Notes: generated by a model not told the origin, from the sequence alone. 64,000 nt of DNA from Leptolyngbya sp. BC1307 (GCF_002286735.1 NZ_NRTA01000019.1:1-64000), one strand, 5' to 3'; positions 47,792 to 57,904 are shown, counted from the first letter of the stretch. Numbers and translations are program-made.

Positions 47792-48478
47792 GTGCAGTCG
47801 ATCTACTGGTTTTGCTTTGTCATTGGCGGTGCCTTTGTCGCCCTCGGGGTGGTCGGCGGCGGCGAACTTTTCGATGACTTTGATGCAGATACTGACTTTG
47901 ATATTGATGCCGATGCTGATCTAGACGCCGATGCTGACTTTGATGCCGATGCCGACAGCGATACAGACCTTCAGGTAGACACTGACGTTGACCTGATGCG
48001 GTCTGCCCACAGACGGCGGCGTTTGCCTGGTTGGCTATCTATTTTTATCAGCTTCAAGTTTTGGACGTTTGGCGGCTGCTTTTTTGGCCTGACCGGTTTG
48101 CTGCTGAGCGCTGTAGACCCGACGCCGTCTCCGACTGCTGTGTTTGCGATCGCCCTGGCAATGGGCCTTGTGTGCGGTGTGGCGCTGGTAAGTGCTTTAC
48201 GCAGTCTGAAAAGTCGCAAGGTCGATAGCCTGGTGCGCAATGAAGACTTTGCTGGGCTGATTGGCACGGTAGAGCTGCCGTTTGATGCTAAAACCAAAGG
48301 CAAAGTGATTTTGGAAGTGGGCGGGAGCACGCTGCATCTGGTGGCGCAGACTGATGAAGAGAGAGACTTTCGGCCAGGGGAGCCGATTTTAGTAGTTGGT
48401 CGCAGCCAGAACCGACTGTGGGTTGTCTCGGCAGAAAATCACCTGGAACCCGCTGATAGTTCTAACAGCGCAGGCTGA
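47792..48478 (+). CDS. NfeD-like membrane protein with acidic Asp-repeat segment
   Basis: A 228-residue protein from a GTG start. An N-terminal hydrophobic helix (about 4-22) is followed by an Asp/Ala repeat (about 28-67), then two membrane helices (about 84-110 and 117-135) and a C-terminal OB-like NfeD domain (GLIGTVELPFDAKTKGKVIL near 159-178). NfeD proteins pair with flotillin/stomatin proteins, and two flotillin-like genes follow 74 bases downstream, which strongly supports the call. The acidic segment could bind Ca2+ or other cations; this is inference from composition. Confidence 0.82.
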   Translation: MQSIYWFCFVIGGAFVALGVVGGGELFDDFDADTDFDIDADADLDADADFDADADSDTDLQVDTDVDLMRSAHRRRRLPGWLSIFISFKFWTFGGCFFGLTGLLLSAVDPTPSPTAVFAIALAMGLVCGVALVSALRSLKSRKVDSLVRNEDFAGLIGTVELPFDAKTKGKVILEVGGSTLHLVAQTDEERDFRPGEPILVVGRSQNRLWVVSAENHLEPADSSNSAG

Positions 48479-48552
48479 ACAAGCGACACCGCAAAAGCCG
48501 ACTTCTCTATTTACCCAATCTACGGATTACCTAATCTACGGAGCTAACTATC

Positions 48553-49914
48553 GTGAGTGAATCGACTTTTTCAGAGGCTGAGCAGCCCGTTCTACTGGCT
48601 CAAGTTAGCCAGCCTGGGCAACTGGCCGCGCAGCCTTTGAATACTAGCGGCATCCTGGGCGCTGGGGCGGTTACGATTGGGCTGGTGGGGATAGTGGCGG
48701 CGATCGCCCTGCTCAAAGCCTCCCTCAAAATTTGTAAGCCCAACGAAATCTTGATTATTTCAGGGCGCAAATACAAGCAGGCAGGCAGCAAGGCCGTAGG
48801 CTACCGGGTGATATTCGGCGGTAGGGCGTTTGTGCTGCCAATTATCGAGCGGGTGGAGCGGATGGATATGACTACCATGCCGATCCCGGTAGAGGTGAAT
48901 AACTCGTACGCAAAAGGGGGGACGCCGCTGAATATTCAGGCGATCGCCAACGTCAAAGTCTCCAGCCAGCCCAACATTGCCGGTAATGCGATTGAGCGAT
49001 TTTTAGGCCGCAATCAGTCCGAAATTCGCCGGGTCGTGCGCGAAACCTTAGAAGGTAATCTGCGCGGCGTGGTCGCCAACCTCACTCCCCAGCAGGTAAA
49101 CGAAGATCGGCTCAACTTTGCCGAGCGCATTGCCGACGATGTAGACCGCGACCTGAACAAACTGGGACTGCACCTGGACACGCTCAAAGTGCAAAGCGTC
49201 ACCGACGACGTGGGCTACCTTAGCTCCATCGGTCGCCGCCAGATTGCCAAGATTATTCGCGATGCCGAAATTGCTGAAGCGGTTGCCCTTGGTGAAGCTG
49301 AGCGCATAGAAGCCGACTGCCAAAAGCGAGCAGAGATGTTTCAGTCGCAGGCACTGACCATTATTCAAAGCAAGCAAAACGAGCTGCGCAAAATTAAAGC
49401 AGAGCTGGATCAGCGCTCCAAATCTGAAGAAGAGCGTACCGCCGCCGCTGCCAAAGAAGCGCGGGCCAGGGCTGAGCAGCAATTGCAGTCAGTCCGAGCC
49501 AGGCTAGAACGACTGCGTCTGCAAGCCGATCAGGTTTTACCGGCTGAAGCGCATAAAGAGGCTCAGTTTTTACAGGCTAAAGGAGACGCCGCTGAATTTG
49601 CTGAAAACGCTAAGGCTGCGGCTTTGGTGAATGAAATGCTGGCTCAGGTATGGCAGGAAACGGGAGCCGACACTACCCAGATTTTCTTACTTCAGCAAAT
49701 TGACACCATCCTCAAAGAAGCAGCGACCGTTCCCCACCGCTTAAAGCTAGAAAATATCAACGTGATTGATAACGGCGACGGTAAAGCGATCGCCAGCCTG
49801 GCCAACGTTTATCCCGAAGTCATCAAGCAGTTTTTGGCTCAGGTAGAGCAAACCCTTGGCATTGATGTAATCGGTACGCTCAGTCATCGCCAGCCAACTG
49901 CCACTAAGTCATAG
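48553..49914 (+). CDS. Flotillin-like SPFH domain protein (first of two)
   Basis: A 453-residue protein starting at GTG. A hydrophobic helix (about 32-55, GAVTIGLVGIVAAIALLKAS) anchors an SPFH domain (about 65-230), with CKPNEILIISGRKYK and VNEDRLNFAERIADDVDRDL. A long Ala/Glu/Arg-rich coiled coil (about 230-360) drives oligomerisation. The C-terminus (ETGADTTQIFLLQQID) matches flotillins. Such proteins organise membrane microdomains and fluidity. It lies between the NfeD-like gene and a second flotillin-like gene in the same direction, indicating an operon. Confidence 0.9.
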   Translation: MSESTFSEAEQPVLLAQVSQPGQLAAQPLNTSGILGAGAVTIGLVGIVAAIALLKASLKICKPNEILIISGRKYKQAGSKAVGYRVIFGGRAFVLPIIERVERMDMTTMPIPVEVNNSYAKGGTPLNIQAIANVKVSSQPNIAGNAIERFLGRNQSEIRRVVRETLEGNLRGVVANLTPQQVNEDRLNFAERIADDVDRDLNKLGLHLDTLKVQSVTDDVGYLSSIGRRQIAKIIRDAEIAEAVALGEAERIEADCQKRAEMFQSQALTIIQSKQNELRKIKAELDQRSKSEEERTAAAAKEARARAEQQLQSVRARLERLRLQADQVLPAEAHKEAQFLQAKGDAAEFAENAKAAALVNEMLAQVWQETGADTTQIFLLQQIDTILKEAATVPHRLKLENINVIDNGDGKAIASLANVYPEVIKQFLAQVEQTLGIDVIGTLSHRQPTATKS

Positions 49915-49976
49915 CGCGCCCCTATTGATTGCACGCAGATAGATCCCTTCAAAATCCCTATCAGGAGAATTTAACG

Positions 49977-51257
49977 ATGACCAGCTTTATTCTTTTAATT
50001 ATGGCTCTGGCCTCGGGCTCTGGCTTTTTGATGATTAAAAATCTCTACTACATTTGCCAGCCGAACGAGGTTTTGATCTTTGCAGGGGGGAGTCAGCGGT
50101 CGGGCGATCGCAAAGTCGGCTATCGCCTGGTCAAAGGCGGCAGCAGCATTCGCACCCCGCTGCTAGAAAAGGTGATGCGCATGAACCTCACCAATATGAT
50201 CATTGAGCTGAAGGTCTCTAATGCCTACTCCAAAGGCGGCATTCCGCTACAGGTAGATGGGGTGGCTAACATCAAAATCGCTGGGGAAGAGCCGACGATT
50301 CATAACGCCATCGAAAGGCTGCTAGGCAAGCCGCGCCAAGAGATTGAAAAAATTGCCAAGGAAACCTTAGAAGGCAATCTGCGAGGCGTATTAGCTAGCC
50401 TCACGCCTGAGCAGGTGAACGAAGACAAAATCGCCTTTGCCAAAAGCCTGCTCGATGAAGCGGAAGAAGATCTCGAAAAGCTGGGCCTGGTGCTCGATAC
50501 GCTGCAAATCCAAAATATTTCTGACGATGTCCGCTATCTCGACTCGATTGGCCGCAAGCAGCAGGCCGACCTTCAGCGCGATGCCCGCATTGCCGAAGCC
50601 GAAGCCAAAGCTGAGTCTGCTGTACAAACTGCCGAAAACAAAAAAATCACTGCCGTTCGTCGTTTGGAGCGCGACATCGGCATTTCTCAGGCTGCTGCTG
50701 AGCAAAGAACGCAGGATGCCCTGACCATGCGCGCTGCGGTCGTCGCTGAGGCCGAAGCTGAGATTGCCGCTGAGCTGGCCCGAATTCAGGCGGACGTGCC
50801 GGTGCAGGAGGAGCGGATTAAGCAAGTGATAGAGCAGCTCAAAGCCGATGTGATTGCGCCTGCAGAAGCTGACTGTCAGCGAGCGATCGCCCAAGCCAAA
50901 GGTAACGCTGCCACCATTATCGAAGCAGGCAAAGCCCAGGCTGAAGGCACGCAGCGACTCGCTGAATCTTGGGTCGCCGCTGGAGACAATGCTCGCGACA
51001 TCTTTTTGCTCCAGAAGCTGGAAGGACTGCTCAATACCCTTTCGACGACGGTACCTGACATATCGGTTAAGAATGTGACGGTAATTGATACGCAGTCAGG
51101 CAACCTGGCGACTCAAGCGGCTGCCTTTATGACTCAGCTGAAGCAAACCTCGGGAGTAGATGTCGCCAGCGCAATTAACGGACTCTCTCGGTCTAGCGAC
51201 CACAACGGCGGGTTGCCTAACCTGCCTGCTGCTAGTGAAGAATCAGCGACATCGTAA
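49977..51257 (+). CDS. Flotillin-like SPFH domain protein (second of two)
   Basis: A 426-residue protein from the ATG at 49977, chosen because AGGAG lies at about -15 to -11 and the membrane helix (FILLIMALASGSGFLMI) then starts at residue 4; the frame is open back to 49929. The SPFH domain has CQPNEVLIFAGG and ETLEGNLRGVLASLTPEQVN, closely resembling the first flotillin. The coiled-coil region is rich in AEAEA-type repeats. Two diverged flotillin paralogues in tandem suggest a hetero-oligomeric scaffold together with the NfeD-like protein. Confidence 0.9.
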   Translation: MTSFILLIMALASGSGFLMIKNLYYICQPNEVLIFAGGSQRSGDRKVGYRLVKGGSSIRTPLLEKVMRMNLTNMIIELKVSNAYSKGGIPLQVDGVANIKIAGEEPTIHNAIERLLGKPRQEIEKIAKETLEGNLRGVLASLTPEQVNEDKIAFAKSLLDEAEEDLEKLGLVLDTLQIQNISDDVRYLDSIGRKQQADLQRDARIAEAEAKAESAVQTAENKKITAVRRLERDIGISQAAAEQRTQDALTMRAAVVAEAEAEIAAELARIQADVPVQEERIKQVIEQLKADVIAPAEADCQRAIAQAKGNAATIIEAGKAQAEGTQRLAESWVAAGDNARDIFLLQKLEGLLNTLSTTVPDISVKNVTVIDTQSGNLATQAAAFMTQLKQTSGVDVASAINGLSRSSDHNGGLPNLPAASEESATS

Positions 51258-51263
51258 GCATCT

Positions 51264-52133
51264 GTGCAGTCGATGTCATCGGGATACAATAAAGCAGCCC
51301 TATCAGATCCGCCCGTATCTATGAGACTTTCCCCCGCCGGTCAGCGCTTTTACCAAGCGGTTCAAAAAGCTGACGGGCGCATTAACCTGGCTGTCGCCGC
51401 GCTCTATATCGCTCAGGAAGACTATTGGGATATGGATCCCACTGTTTATCTAGAAGCTTTAGACGATATGGCTGGTGAAGTGCGATCGCGCTTACCGGTA
51501 GGCCGCTATCCGCTCAAAGTCATTCAGGTGATTAACACCTACCTCTTTGAGGAGCTGAAGTTTTCGGGCAACCGGCTAGACTATTACAACCCTGATAACA
51601 GCTGCCTTAACTGCGTGATCGACCGGCGACTGGGCATCCCGATTACCCTCTCGCTGCTCTATTTAGAAATCGCTCATCGCATTGGCTTTCCGATGGTGGG
51701 CGTCGGGATGCCCGGCCACTTTTTAGTGCGACCTGTGGTGGATGAGATGGCAGTGTTTGTCGATCCGTTTAATCAGGGTGAGGTGATGTTTGCCATCGAC
51801 TGTCAGCAGAAGTTTCATCAGCTATACGGGGAGCAAGCTCAATGGCAGCCAGAATTTTTGAGCGGCGTATTGCCTAAGCCTTTTCTAGCGCGGATACTCA
51901 ATAACCTGAAGATGATTTACCTGCAGCTAGAAGCCTACGATCAGGCGATCGCTACTCTCGATAAGCTGCTGATTTTGATGCCCGGGCAGGTGCAGCAAGT
52001 GCGCGATCGCGGTTTGCTGCACTATCAGCTCGAAAACTACGACATGGCCAAGCAAGATCTGGAAGGGTATCTGCGATCGCACCCTAGAGCCTCCGACGGT
52101 CAAGAAATTCAGCGGATCTTAGACAGAATTTGA
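51264..52133 (+). CDS. SirB1-like protein with transglutaminase-like and TPR domains
   Basis: A 289-residue cytoplasmic protein. The N-terminal transglutaminase-like domain has NSCLNCVIDRRLGIPITLSL (about 112-131) with the catalytic-type Cys, VGVGMPGHFLVRP with a conserved His, and FVDPFNQG with an Asp. A C-terminal TPR pair follows (LEAYDQAIATLDKLLILMPG, LENYDMAKQDLEGYL). SirB1 proteins are widespread but without an established reaction. GTG at 51264 is the longest start; ATGs at 51273 and 51321 are alternatives. It is only six bases after the flotillin gene, so it may share the transcript; a terminator follows at 52175. Confidence 0.85.
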   Translation: MQSMSSGYNKAALSDPPVSMRLSPAGQRFYQAVQKADGRINLAVAALYIAQEDYWDMDPTVYLEALDDMAGEVRSRLPVGRYPLKVIQVINTYLFEELKFSGNRLDYYNPDNSCLNCVIDRRLGIPITLSLLYLEIAHRIGFPMVGVGMPGHFLVRPVVDEMAVFVDPFNQGEVMFAIDCQQKFHQLYGEQAQWQPEFLSGVLPKPFLARILNNLKMIYLQLEAYDQAIATLDKLLILMPGQVQQVRDRGLLHYQLENYDMAKQDLEGYLRSHPRASDGQEIQRILDRI

Positions 52134-52174
52134 CCCCACTGCAGCGCAAGCAAGGCACCCGAATATACGTTTCC

Positions 52175-52207
52175 AAAGACCTGCGCATTCAGCCGGGTCT
52201 TTTTTTA
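52175..52207 (+). terminator. Intrinsic terminator after the SirB1-like gene
   Basis: AAAGACC (52175-52181) pairs with GGTCTTT (52196-52202) around a 14-base loop and leads straight into a T-run. It lies 42 bases after the preceding stop codon and ends the NfeD-flotillin-SirB1 transcript before hisA. Confidence 0.75.
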
Positions 52208-52254
52208 TTGGTACAATCGAAGCCAATCGAAGCTCTATTTGATGGACTGAATGA

Positions 52255-53028
52255 ATGGATGTAATTCCGGCTATTGACCTGCTAGAAGGGCGCTGTGTGC
52301 GGCTGTTTCAAGGAGACTATAACCAGTCTCAAGTTTTTAATGACAATCCGGTAGAAGTAGCCCGGCAGTGGGAGGCCGAGGGTGCGACTCGCCTGCATCT
52401 GGTCGATTTGGATGGGGCTAAGGCAGGAAAGCCAGAAAACTGGCAGGCGATTGAGGCGATCGCTCAGGCCGTCGATCTACCTATCCAGGTCGGTGGCGGT
52501 CTGCGAGATGCCGACCGGGTACGTGCCCTATTCGATTTGGGCGTGCAGTTTGCCATTTTAGGGACTGCCGCCGTTGAAAACCCAGAACTGGTCAGTCAGC
52601 TCAGTAAAGAATTTCCTGGTCAGATTATCGTTGGGATTGATGCCCGTGACGGCAAAGTCGCTACCCGGGGCTGGCTAGAGACCTCTGAAGTGATGGCGGT
52701 CGATCTGGCCAGACAAATGAGCGATCGCGGCGCGGCGGCTATTGTCTACACCGACATTAAGCGTGATGGCACCCTCAAAGGACCGAACCTGACGGCGCTT
52801 AGAGAACTCGCCAGCGCCATTGACACCCCCGTCATCGCCTCTGGCGGTGTCAGCTCTATTTCAGACCTGCTCAGCCTGCTAGGACTGGTGCCTGCTGGTG
52901 TCTCCGGCGTGATTATTGGCAAAGCGCTTTACACAGGCGATGTTTCTCTGAAGCAGGCCATTCGCGCTGTAGGGCCAGGTCGCTGGCAGGATGTACCGCC
53001 TGAAGGCGGAACTTCGGCGATCGCCTGA
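52255..53028 (+). CDS. hisA: Phosphoribosylformimino-5-aminoimidazole carboxamide ribotide isomerase
   Basis: Catalyses the Amadori rearrangement in histidine biosynthesis. At 257 residues it is the normal beta/alpha-barrel length. The two catalytic acids are visible: Asp8 ([17 protein letters not shown]) and Asp near residue 130 ([16 protein letters not shown]). [15 protein letters not shown] supplies the second phosphate-side loop, and [10 protein letters not shown] and GVIIGKALY complete the phosphate-binding sites. The gene stands alone between two minus-strand and plus-strand neighbours. The ATG at 52255 places the first barrel strand immediately at the N-terminus, as usual. Confidence 0.96.
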   Translation: MDVIPAIDLLEGRCVRLFQGDYNQSQVFNDNPVEVARQWEAEGATRLHLVDLDGAKAGKPENWQAIEAIAQAVDLPIQVGGGLRDADRVRALFDLGVQFAILGTAAVENPELVSQLSKEFPGQIIVGIDARDGKVATRGWLETSEVMAVDLARQMSDRGAAAIVYTDIKRDGTLKGPNLTALRELASAIDTPVIASGGVSSISDLLSLLGLVPAGVSGVIIGKALYTGDVSLKQAIRAVGPGRWQDVPPEGGTSAIA

Positions 53029-53080
53029 GCAAAGCCCTAACGCCTAGCGTTCCGGCCCGAGGGCTGAGCGCAGCCGCAGC

Positions 53081-53485
53081 CTAGTTGTTCTGCTGGCGCA
53101 GCTCCTCAATTTCTTTGCGAATTGCAATCAGCTCGGTGGTTAGTGACTCTACTTCAGCTTGAAGCTCAGTATCAATCACGGGTGTTGCCACAGTGGTAAC
53201 CGTTGTAGGGGCCGGAGGCGCGGCCTGAGAAAAGCTAGAAGATACGCTGCGAAAAGGTTCAGGCATCTGGCTGACGACGCCCTCAACAAAATCACGCGCC
53301 TCTTTCTCAGTGAGCGCGCCCCGGACTTCTAGCTTGTCTGCCAGGCGATAAAAGTCCGTGCCGACCTCAGAAAAGTCATCGGCAGCTCGCTGGGGGTCTT
53401 GCACCGCTTCAACGGCAGAAGACGCCGCACCGAGGGTGACGCGATAGCCTTTTTGCAATAGTTCGATCAATGTATCGGTATTCAT
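53081..53485 (-). CDS. Conserved hypothetical protein, phasin-like helical
   Basis: A 134-residue protein without a recognised function. The N-terminal half (LIELLQKGYRVTLGAASSAV, then ALTEKEARDFVEGVV) looks helical and resembles small phasin-like or PHA granule-associated proteins in pattern. A Pro/Ala/Thr/Val-rich linker (about 88-105) separates it from a C-terminal coiled coil (ELQAEVESLTTELIAIRKEI). No membrane segment or signal is present. It lies on the opposite strand to hisA, which ends 52 bases away. The role is unknown; oligomerisation through the coiled coil is likely. Confidence 0.75.
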   Translation of the reverse strand: MNTDTLIELLQKGYRVTLGAASSAVEAVQDPQRAADDFSEVGTDFYRLADKLEVRGALTEKEARDFVEGVVSQMPEPFRSVSSSFSQAAPPAPTTVTTVATPVIDTELQAEVESLTTELIAIRKEIEELRQQNN

Positions 53486-53574
53486 GGTGCTACAGGTATG
53501 CCGTCCAGCTTCTATTGTGCCGCAAACTCAGAGCTGTGGCTATCAACTATAGACAGAACGTTTCTACCCAGCGG

Positions 53575-55218
53575 CTACTCCCACTCAATCGTCCCCGGCG
53601 GCTTAGAGGTGATGTCATACACCACCCGGTTAACACCCTCTACCTCATTAACCACGCGATTAGAAATGCTCTCTAGCAGCTCATAGGGGGCGCGTGACCA
53701 GTCGGCAGTCATGCCATCTTCGCTGCTGACCAGTCGCAGCACAATGGGGTAAGCATAGGTACGCTGATCGCCCATAACGCCCACGCTGCGCACCGGAAGG
53801 AGGACGCCAAACGCCTGCCAGAAGTCGTGATAGCTGTCGCTACGGCGAATTTCTTGACGAATGATGTAGTCAGCTTCGCGTAAAATGTGCAGCCGCTCGG
53901 TGGTCACTTCACCCAAGATACGAATAGCCAGACCTGGGCCAGGAAAGGGATGACGGCGCACAATATCATCAGGCAGGTTAACCGCTCTACCGACCTTGCG
54001 AACTTCGTCCTTAAAGAGCTTACGCAAAGGCTCAATCAGCTTAAATCGCAGATCTTTTGGCAGACCACCGACATTGTGGTGGCTTTTGATTTTGACGGCG
54101 ACACGCTCACCGGTTTGCGGATCGACGTTGGTATCAGCCGATTCGATCACATCGGGGTAGAGGGTGCCCTGAGCTAGATAGTCGAAGGGGCCAAGACGAG
54201 CGGACTCTTCTTCGAAAACGCGGATGAATTCGTGGCCGATGATCTTACGCTTCTCTTCGGGATCGGTAACGCCCTTGATCTTCGTGAGAAATCGCTCTTC
54301 AGCGTTGATATACTCCACGTTGATGTGGAACCGCTTATCGAAAACCTCAATCAGGCGTTCGGGCTCGCGTTTGCGCATGAAGCCTTGATCGATAAACATG
54401 CAGGTGAGCTGATCGCCGATTGCCCGGTGCAGCAAAAAGGCCAGCGTAGAGGAATCGACCCCGCCCGAAAGCGCCAGCAGTACCCGCTGATCGCCGACTT
54501 TGGCACGAACCTCACGAATGGCTTCTTCGACAAAGGCCTCGGTAGTCCAGGTGGGTTCGCACTGACAAATCTGGTAGACGAAATTACGAATCAGGGCGTT
54601 GCCTTCTGTAGAGTGCACCACCTCGGGGTGAAACTGGACGCCGTAAAAGCGCTTTGAGGGATGGGCGATCGCCGCCTGCGGCGTATTTTCCGTATGGGCC
54701 AATACTTCAAACCCCTCGGGTAGCTGCGTGACCGAATCACCGTGACTCATCCACATTGTCGAGGCATCAGTCACCTCAGCCAGTAGCTCAGTGGGCTGAT
54801 CAATGAGCAGTGCTGCTTTACCGTACTCACCGCGATCAGCCCGTTCAACCTGTCCGCCGAGCTGCTGCACCATCAGCTGCATGCCGTAGCACACGCCTAA
54901 AATGGGAATGCCTAAGTTCCAAATCTCGGGATCGCAGATGGGAGCGCCCGGATCGTAAACCGATTTTGGCCCACCGGAGAGAATAATTCCCTTCGGATTG
55001 AGTTGGCGCAGTTGCTCAGCAGAGGTGCGATAGGAGAGCACCTCTGAGTAGACTTCTGTCTCTCGAATGCGGCGGGCAATGAGTTCAGAATATTGAGAGC
55101 CAAAATCTAAAATGGCCAGCATTTGGCGGTCTAAACCAGCAGATGCGATCGCCGCTTCGGAGATTTTGGGTTGAGCTGGTGAGGTTGGTGTTTGAGAGGT
55201 TGGTGTTTGAGAGGTCAC
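53575..55218 (-). CDS. guaA: GMP synthase (glutamine-hydrolysing)
   Basis: Converts XMP to GMP using glutamine and ATP. The protein is 547 residues, with three domains. The class I amidotransferase has the nucleophile in GVCYGMQ and the His/Glu pair in [10 protein letters not shown]. The ATP-pyrophosphatase has the P-loop LSGGVDSS (about 250-257). The dimerisation domain ends PPGTIEWE. The N-terminus has a Thr/Ser/Pro repeat ([12 protein letters not shown]) that looks like a slippage-prone low-complexity leader, so the true start may be a few codons internal. It is preceded by a long upstream region (55219-55700). Confidence 0.96.
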   Translation of the reverse strand: MTSQTPTSQTPTSPAQPKISEAAIASAGLDRQMLAILDFGSQYSELIARRIRETEVYSEVLSYRTSAEQLRQLNPKGIILSGGPKSVYDPGAPICDPEIWNLGIPILGVCYGMQLMVQQLGGQVERADRGEYGKAALLIDQPTELLAEVTDASTMWMSHGDSVTQLPEGFEVLAHTENTPQAAIAHPSKRFYGVQFHPEVVHSTEGNALIRNFVYQICQCEPTWTTEAFVEEAIREVRAKVGDQRVLLALSGGVDSSTLAFLLHRAIGDQLTCMFIDQGFMRKREPERLIEVFDKRFHINVEYINAEERFLTKIKGVTDPEEKRKIIGHEFIRVFEEESARLGPFDYLAQGTLYPDVIESADTNVDPQTGERVAVKIKSHHNVGGLPKDLRFKLIEPLRKLFKDEVRKVGRAVNLPDDIVRRHPFPGPGLAIRILGEVTTERLHILREADYIIRQEIRRSDSYHDFWQAFGVLLPVRSVGVMGDQRTYAYPIVLRLVSSEDGMTADWSRAPYELLESISNRVVNEVEGVNRVVYDITSKPPGTIEWE

Positions 55219-55700
55219 AATCAGTCCCTTTGTTCAGGTTTTCATGCCTTGCAGCGTGGGTGACATTACCTGAAGTACCTAATCGAATTCGAGAAAAAGT
55301 CCGATTAGCGAGACAGCAGTGAGACAGCATAGTCAAGCATTATTAGCTTTTAAGGAAAGCGTCTACGCAGGCTCATACATCAGGTAATGCCTTGGTAAAA
55401 CGGTCTGCTCGAAGTACCGCTGGGTAGCCAAAAGCAAGCTTTTGAATGATTATCTCAAAAGCGACTTATTCATAGAAGAGGCTTTATAGCGAGCGATAGG
55501 GGGCTTTAAGAAGTTGTCGAGGCCAGTGTAGAACTGCTGAACAGATAGCGTAATCTACTGCGCATCTGTCATCCATCTGTGCAATTTCCCGAATCTACTG
55601 AAATCAGCTATCAGTAACTTTTTGAGCGCTGTCAAAAAGCGGGCACTGATCGATATCACGAAAATAAACCCTGGCCGAATTTGCTTTACTAATTTGCTAT
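55219..55700. other. Region between guaA and cbiD
   Basis: This 482-base region lies upstream of guaA and downstream of cbiD, both on the minus strand. It contains a perfect 8-base hairpin at 55618-55639, listed separately. No G-rich xpt/purine riboswitch core, tRNA or plausible small gene was found. The guaA promoter should lie within about 55240-55480; I could not fix the elements. Confidence 0.5.
55618..55639 (-). terminator. Candidate terminator hairpin after cbiD
   Basis: CTTTTTGA and TCAAAAAG are perfect complements around a six-base loop, about 60 bases past the cbiD stop. On the minus strand the stem ends in AAAAAG followed by TT only, so it is a moderate rather than classical intrinsic terminator. 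Confidence 0.5.
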
Positions 55701-56837
55701 CTAACTACAGTAGCAAACCTGGGGCAGCAAAACTTCGCCAACTTTGCTGACAATAATAATCTGCCGCTGCCGGTCAAATAGCACACTGCCGACCTGCACG
55801 CTTTGTTCGGCATGGGTTTGGATGTATTGGTGTGATCGCCTATCCACCCGCTCAGCCACAGCGCCATATACCTGAGCTACCCGATTACACCGATCTTGAT
55901 GATCCAACTTTCTCAAGATTTCTAGGGCCGCCTCTGTCGTCGGGCTGGCCAAAACTTGCTGAATAATCGGGGTCTCTAACCCGACTTCAGCGCAGCAGGC
56001 CGCCATAATTTCCTGCCGCGCATCGGCGACGTGGTGGTGCGTGTGAAAGATGCCGCCCGCCAGCTTAATCAGCTTGCCGTGATAGCCAAATAGCAAAATT
56101 GAGCGTACGCCTAGCAGCCCGGCTTCTGCCAGCAGTGGCCCGATCCAGTTGGCCGTTTTTAACCGGCGGTCTGGCTCAATGCCCAGCTTAATCGCCAAAT
56201 CAAGTCCGTTTTCTCCCAGGCAAAACACCAGGTCACGATACTCAGCCGCCTTTTGCCGCAGCGCTTGGCGGTAGGCTTCTAGCTGGCCGGGCGCACTCAG
56301 CGGCTGAGCAATCCCGCTAGTGCCGAGCAGCGACAGCCCATCGACGACGCCAAAAGCCGCGTTGGACGTGCGCAGCGCTAGCCGTTTGCCCTCTGGCAGG
56401 ATGATCGTGACCTGAATTTTTCCCCCCAGCTGGAGTTTTTCTGACAGGTTGGCCTGCAAGAGCTGACGAGCATAGGTGTAGATGGCGGCGTCGGCTCCCT
56501 GGCGACCGATGCCTGCTCCGCCCTGTAGTTCAATGGGCGCTGACTGGGCGTCGTCGGCCCAGCGGACGACCGACCAGATCGGCGTGTGACGAGTCAAATC
56601 TAAGTTATCGCCAGGATCGCTGCGGGTGATGGCGAGCGCTGAAGTTTTTGACAGTAGGGCGAGCTGCTCGATTGAGATATCGGCGGTTTCGGCAGGCGTG
56701 ACCAAATCCAGCGTGACGGTTGCTGGCGTATCTGTATGGTCTTGCAGATGTTGGAGAGCGGCGATCGCTCCCGCGCAGGCAAACACCGGCAGCGTGTAGC
56801 CACTTCTCGGCTCGTTCGTAGGCGCTGGCTGTGTCAT
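55701..56837 (-). CDS. cbiD: Cobalt-precorrin-5B (C1)-methyltransferase
   Basis: An enzyme of the anaerobic (early cobalt insertion) cobalamin pathway, 378 residues. Typical features are the N-terminal SGYTLPVFACAGAIAAL, GGAGIGRQGADAAIYTYA (normally GxGIGxVTxPGL-like in the family), and the C-terminal half with LLFGYHGKLIKLAGGIFHTH (about 246-265), a CbiD hallmark. LSLLGTSGIAQPLS lies at about 168-181. The enzyme is divergently transcribed from moaA, whose start is 47 bases away. It provides a metabolic link to the B12-dependent NrdJ encoded in this window. Confidence 0.92.
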   Translation of the reverse strand: MTQPAPTNEPRSGYTLPVFACAGAIAALQHLQDHTDTPATVTLDLVTPAETADISIEQLALLSKTSALAITRSDPGDNLDLTRHTPIWSVVRWADDAQSAPIELQGGAGIGRQGADAAIYTYARQLLQANLSEKLQLGGKIQVTIILPEGKRLALRTSNAAFGVVDGLSLLGTSGIAQPLSAPGQLEAYRQALRQKAAEYRDLVFCLGENGLDLAIKLGIEPDRRLKTANWIGPLLAEAGLLGVRSILLFGYHGKLIKLAGGIFHTHHHVADARQEIMAACCAEVGLETPIIQQVLASPTTEAALEILRKLDHQDRCNRVAQVYGAVAERVDRRSHQYIQTHAEQSVQVGSVLFDRQRQIIIVSKVGEVLLPQVCYCS

Positions 56838-56884
56838 TTATCTATTGATAGTGGACTATGGAGGAAAGGAGTTTCATACGACTT

Positions 56885-57904
56885 ATGTCCCCTCAAACTG
56901 CCAATCCTATTGACTACCTGCGCATCAGCCTGATTGATCGCTGCAATTTTCAGTGCGTCTATTGTATGCCGGAAGGCGCTGACCTTCAGTATGCTTTGAA
57001 GGAAAACTGGCTTTCTCACGATGAGATTTTGCAGCTATTGAGCGAGGTGTTTATTCCTTTGGGGTTTACGCGCTTTCGGCTGACGGGGGGTGAACCGCTG
57101 CTGAGACCGGGAGTTGTGGAATTGGTGGAGGCGATCGCCCATCTCCCTCAAACCCAAGATTTGGCGATGACGACCAATGGCTTCCTTCTAGAAAAGCTTG
57201 CTCAGCCCCTGTACGATGCGGGACTGCGGCGCATTAATATCAGCCTGGATTCTCTCAATGCGGAGACCTTTCAGAAAATTATTGGGGGGCGAGTTTCCGG
57301 TGGAAAGGCTACGCCAACGCGCTGGCAAGAAGTTTGGCAAGGAATACAGGCTGCCCATCGGGTCGGATTTTCACCGCTAAAGCTAAACGTTGTGGTGATC
57401 CCCGGCATCAACGACGATGAGGTCTTAGACCTGGCGGCTCTGACGCTCGATCAGGAATGGCATGTCCGCTTCATTGAGTTTATGCCGATTGGCAATGACA
57501 GCCTGTTTGGGCAAAAGGGCTGGATTGACAGCGAGGCAATTCGGGCTCAGATTGCACAGCGCTGGGGATTAGAAGCAGGCGCTGTAAAAGGCAACGGCCC
57601 CGCTGATGTGTTTCAAATTCCGGGCGCGAAAGGAACGTTGGGATTTATCAGTCAGATGTCGGAGTGTTTTTGCGATAGGTGCAATCGGATGCGCCTCTCT
57701 GCCGACGGCCTGCTGCGCCCCTGCCTGCTTAACGAAAGCGGCCAAATAGATCTGCGGACGAGCCTGCGTGCTGGCGTTCCCCTTTCTGATCTGCGTGCAC
57801 AGGTTGGCGCGTTAGTCGGCCAAAAACCCGACATCAATTTCAAGATGCGCGAATCGGGCGTGACTGGAGCCTACAGTCGCACCATGTCTCAGATTGGTGG
57901 CTAA
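56885..57904 (+). CDS. moaA: GTP 3',8-cyclase (molybdenum cofactor biosynthesis)
   Basis: A radical SAM enzyme that starts molybdopterin synthesis from GTP. From the ATG at 56885 it has 339 residues; an upstream ATG at 56858 would add nine, but the strong purine-rich site GGAGGAAAGGAG lies between them. The N-terminal radical SAM cluster is [12 protein letters not shown]. The second cluster is in [16 protein letters not shown] and LRPCLLNE. The protein ends in Gly-Gly (SQIGG), required for activity in this family. It is divergent from cbiD, sharing a 47-base promoter region. Confidence 0.95.
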   Translation: MSPQTANPIDYLRISLIDRCNFQCVYCMPEGADLQYALKENWLSHDEILQLLSEVFIPLGFTRFRLTGGEPLLRPGVVELVEAIAHLPQTQDLAMTTNGFLLEKLAQPLYDAGLRRINISLDSLNAETFQKIIGGRVSGGKATPTRWQEVWQGIQAAHRVGFSPLKLNVVVIPGINDDEVLDLAALTLDQEWHVRFIEFMPIGNDSLFGQKGWIDSEAIRAQIAQRWGLEAGAVKGNGPADVFQIPGAKGTLGFISQMSECFCDRCNRMRLSADGLLRPCLLNESGQIDLRTSLRAGVPLSDLRAQVGALVGQKPDINFKMRESGVTGAYSRTMSQIGG

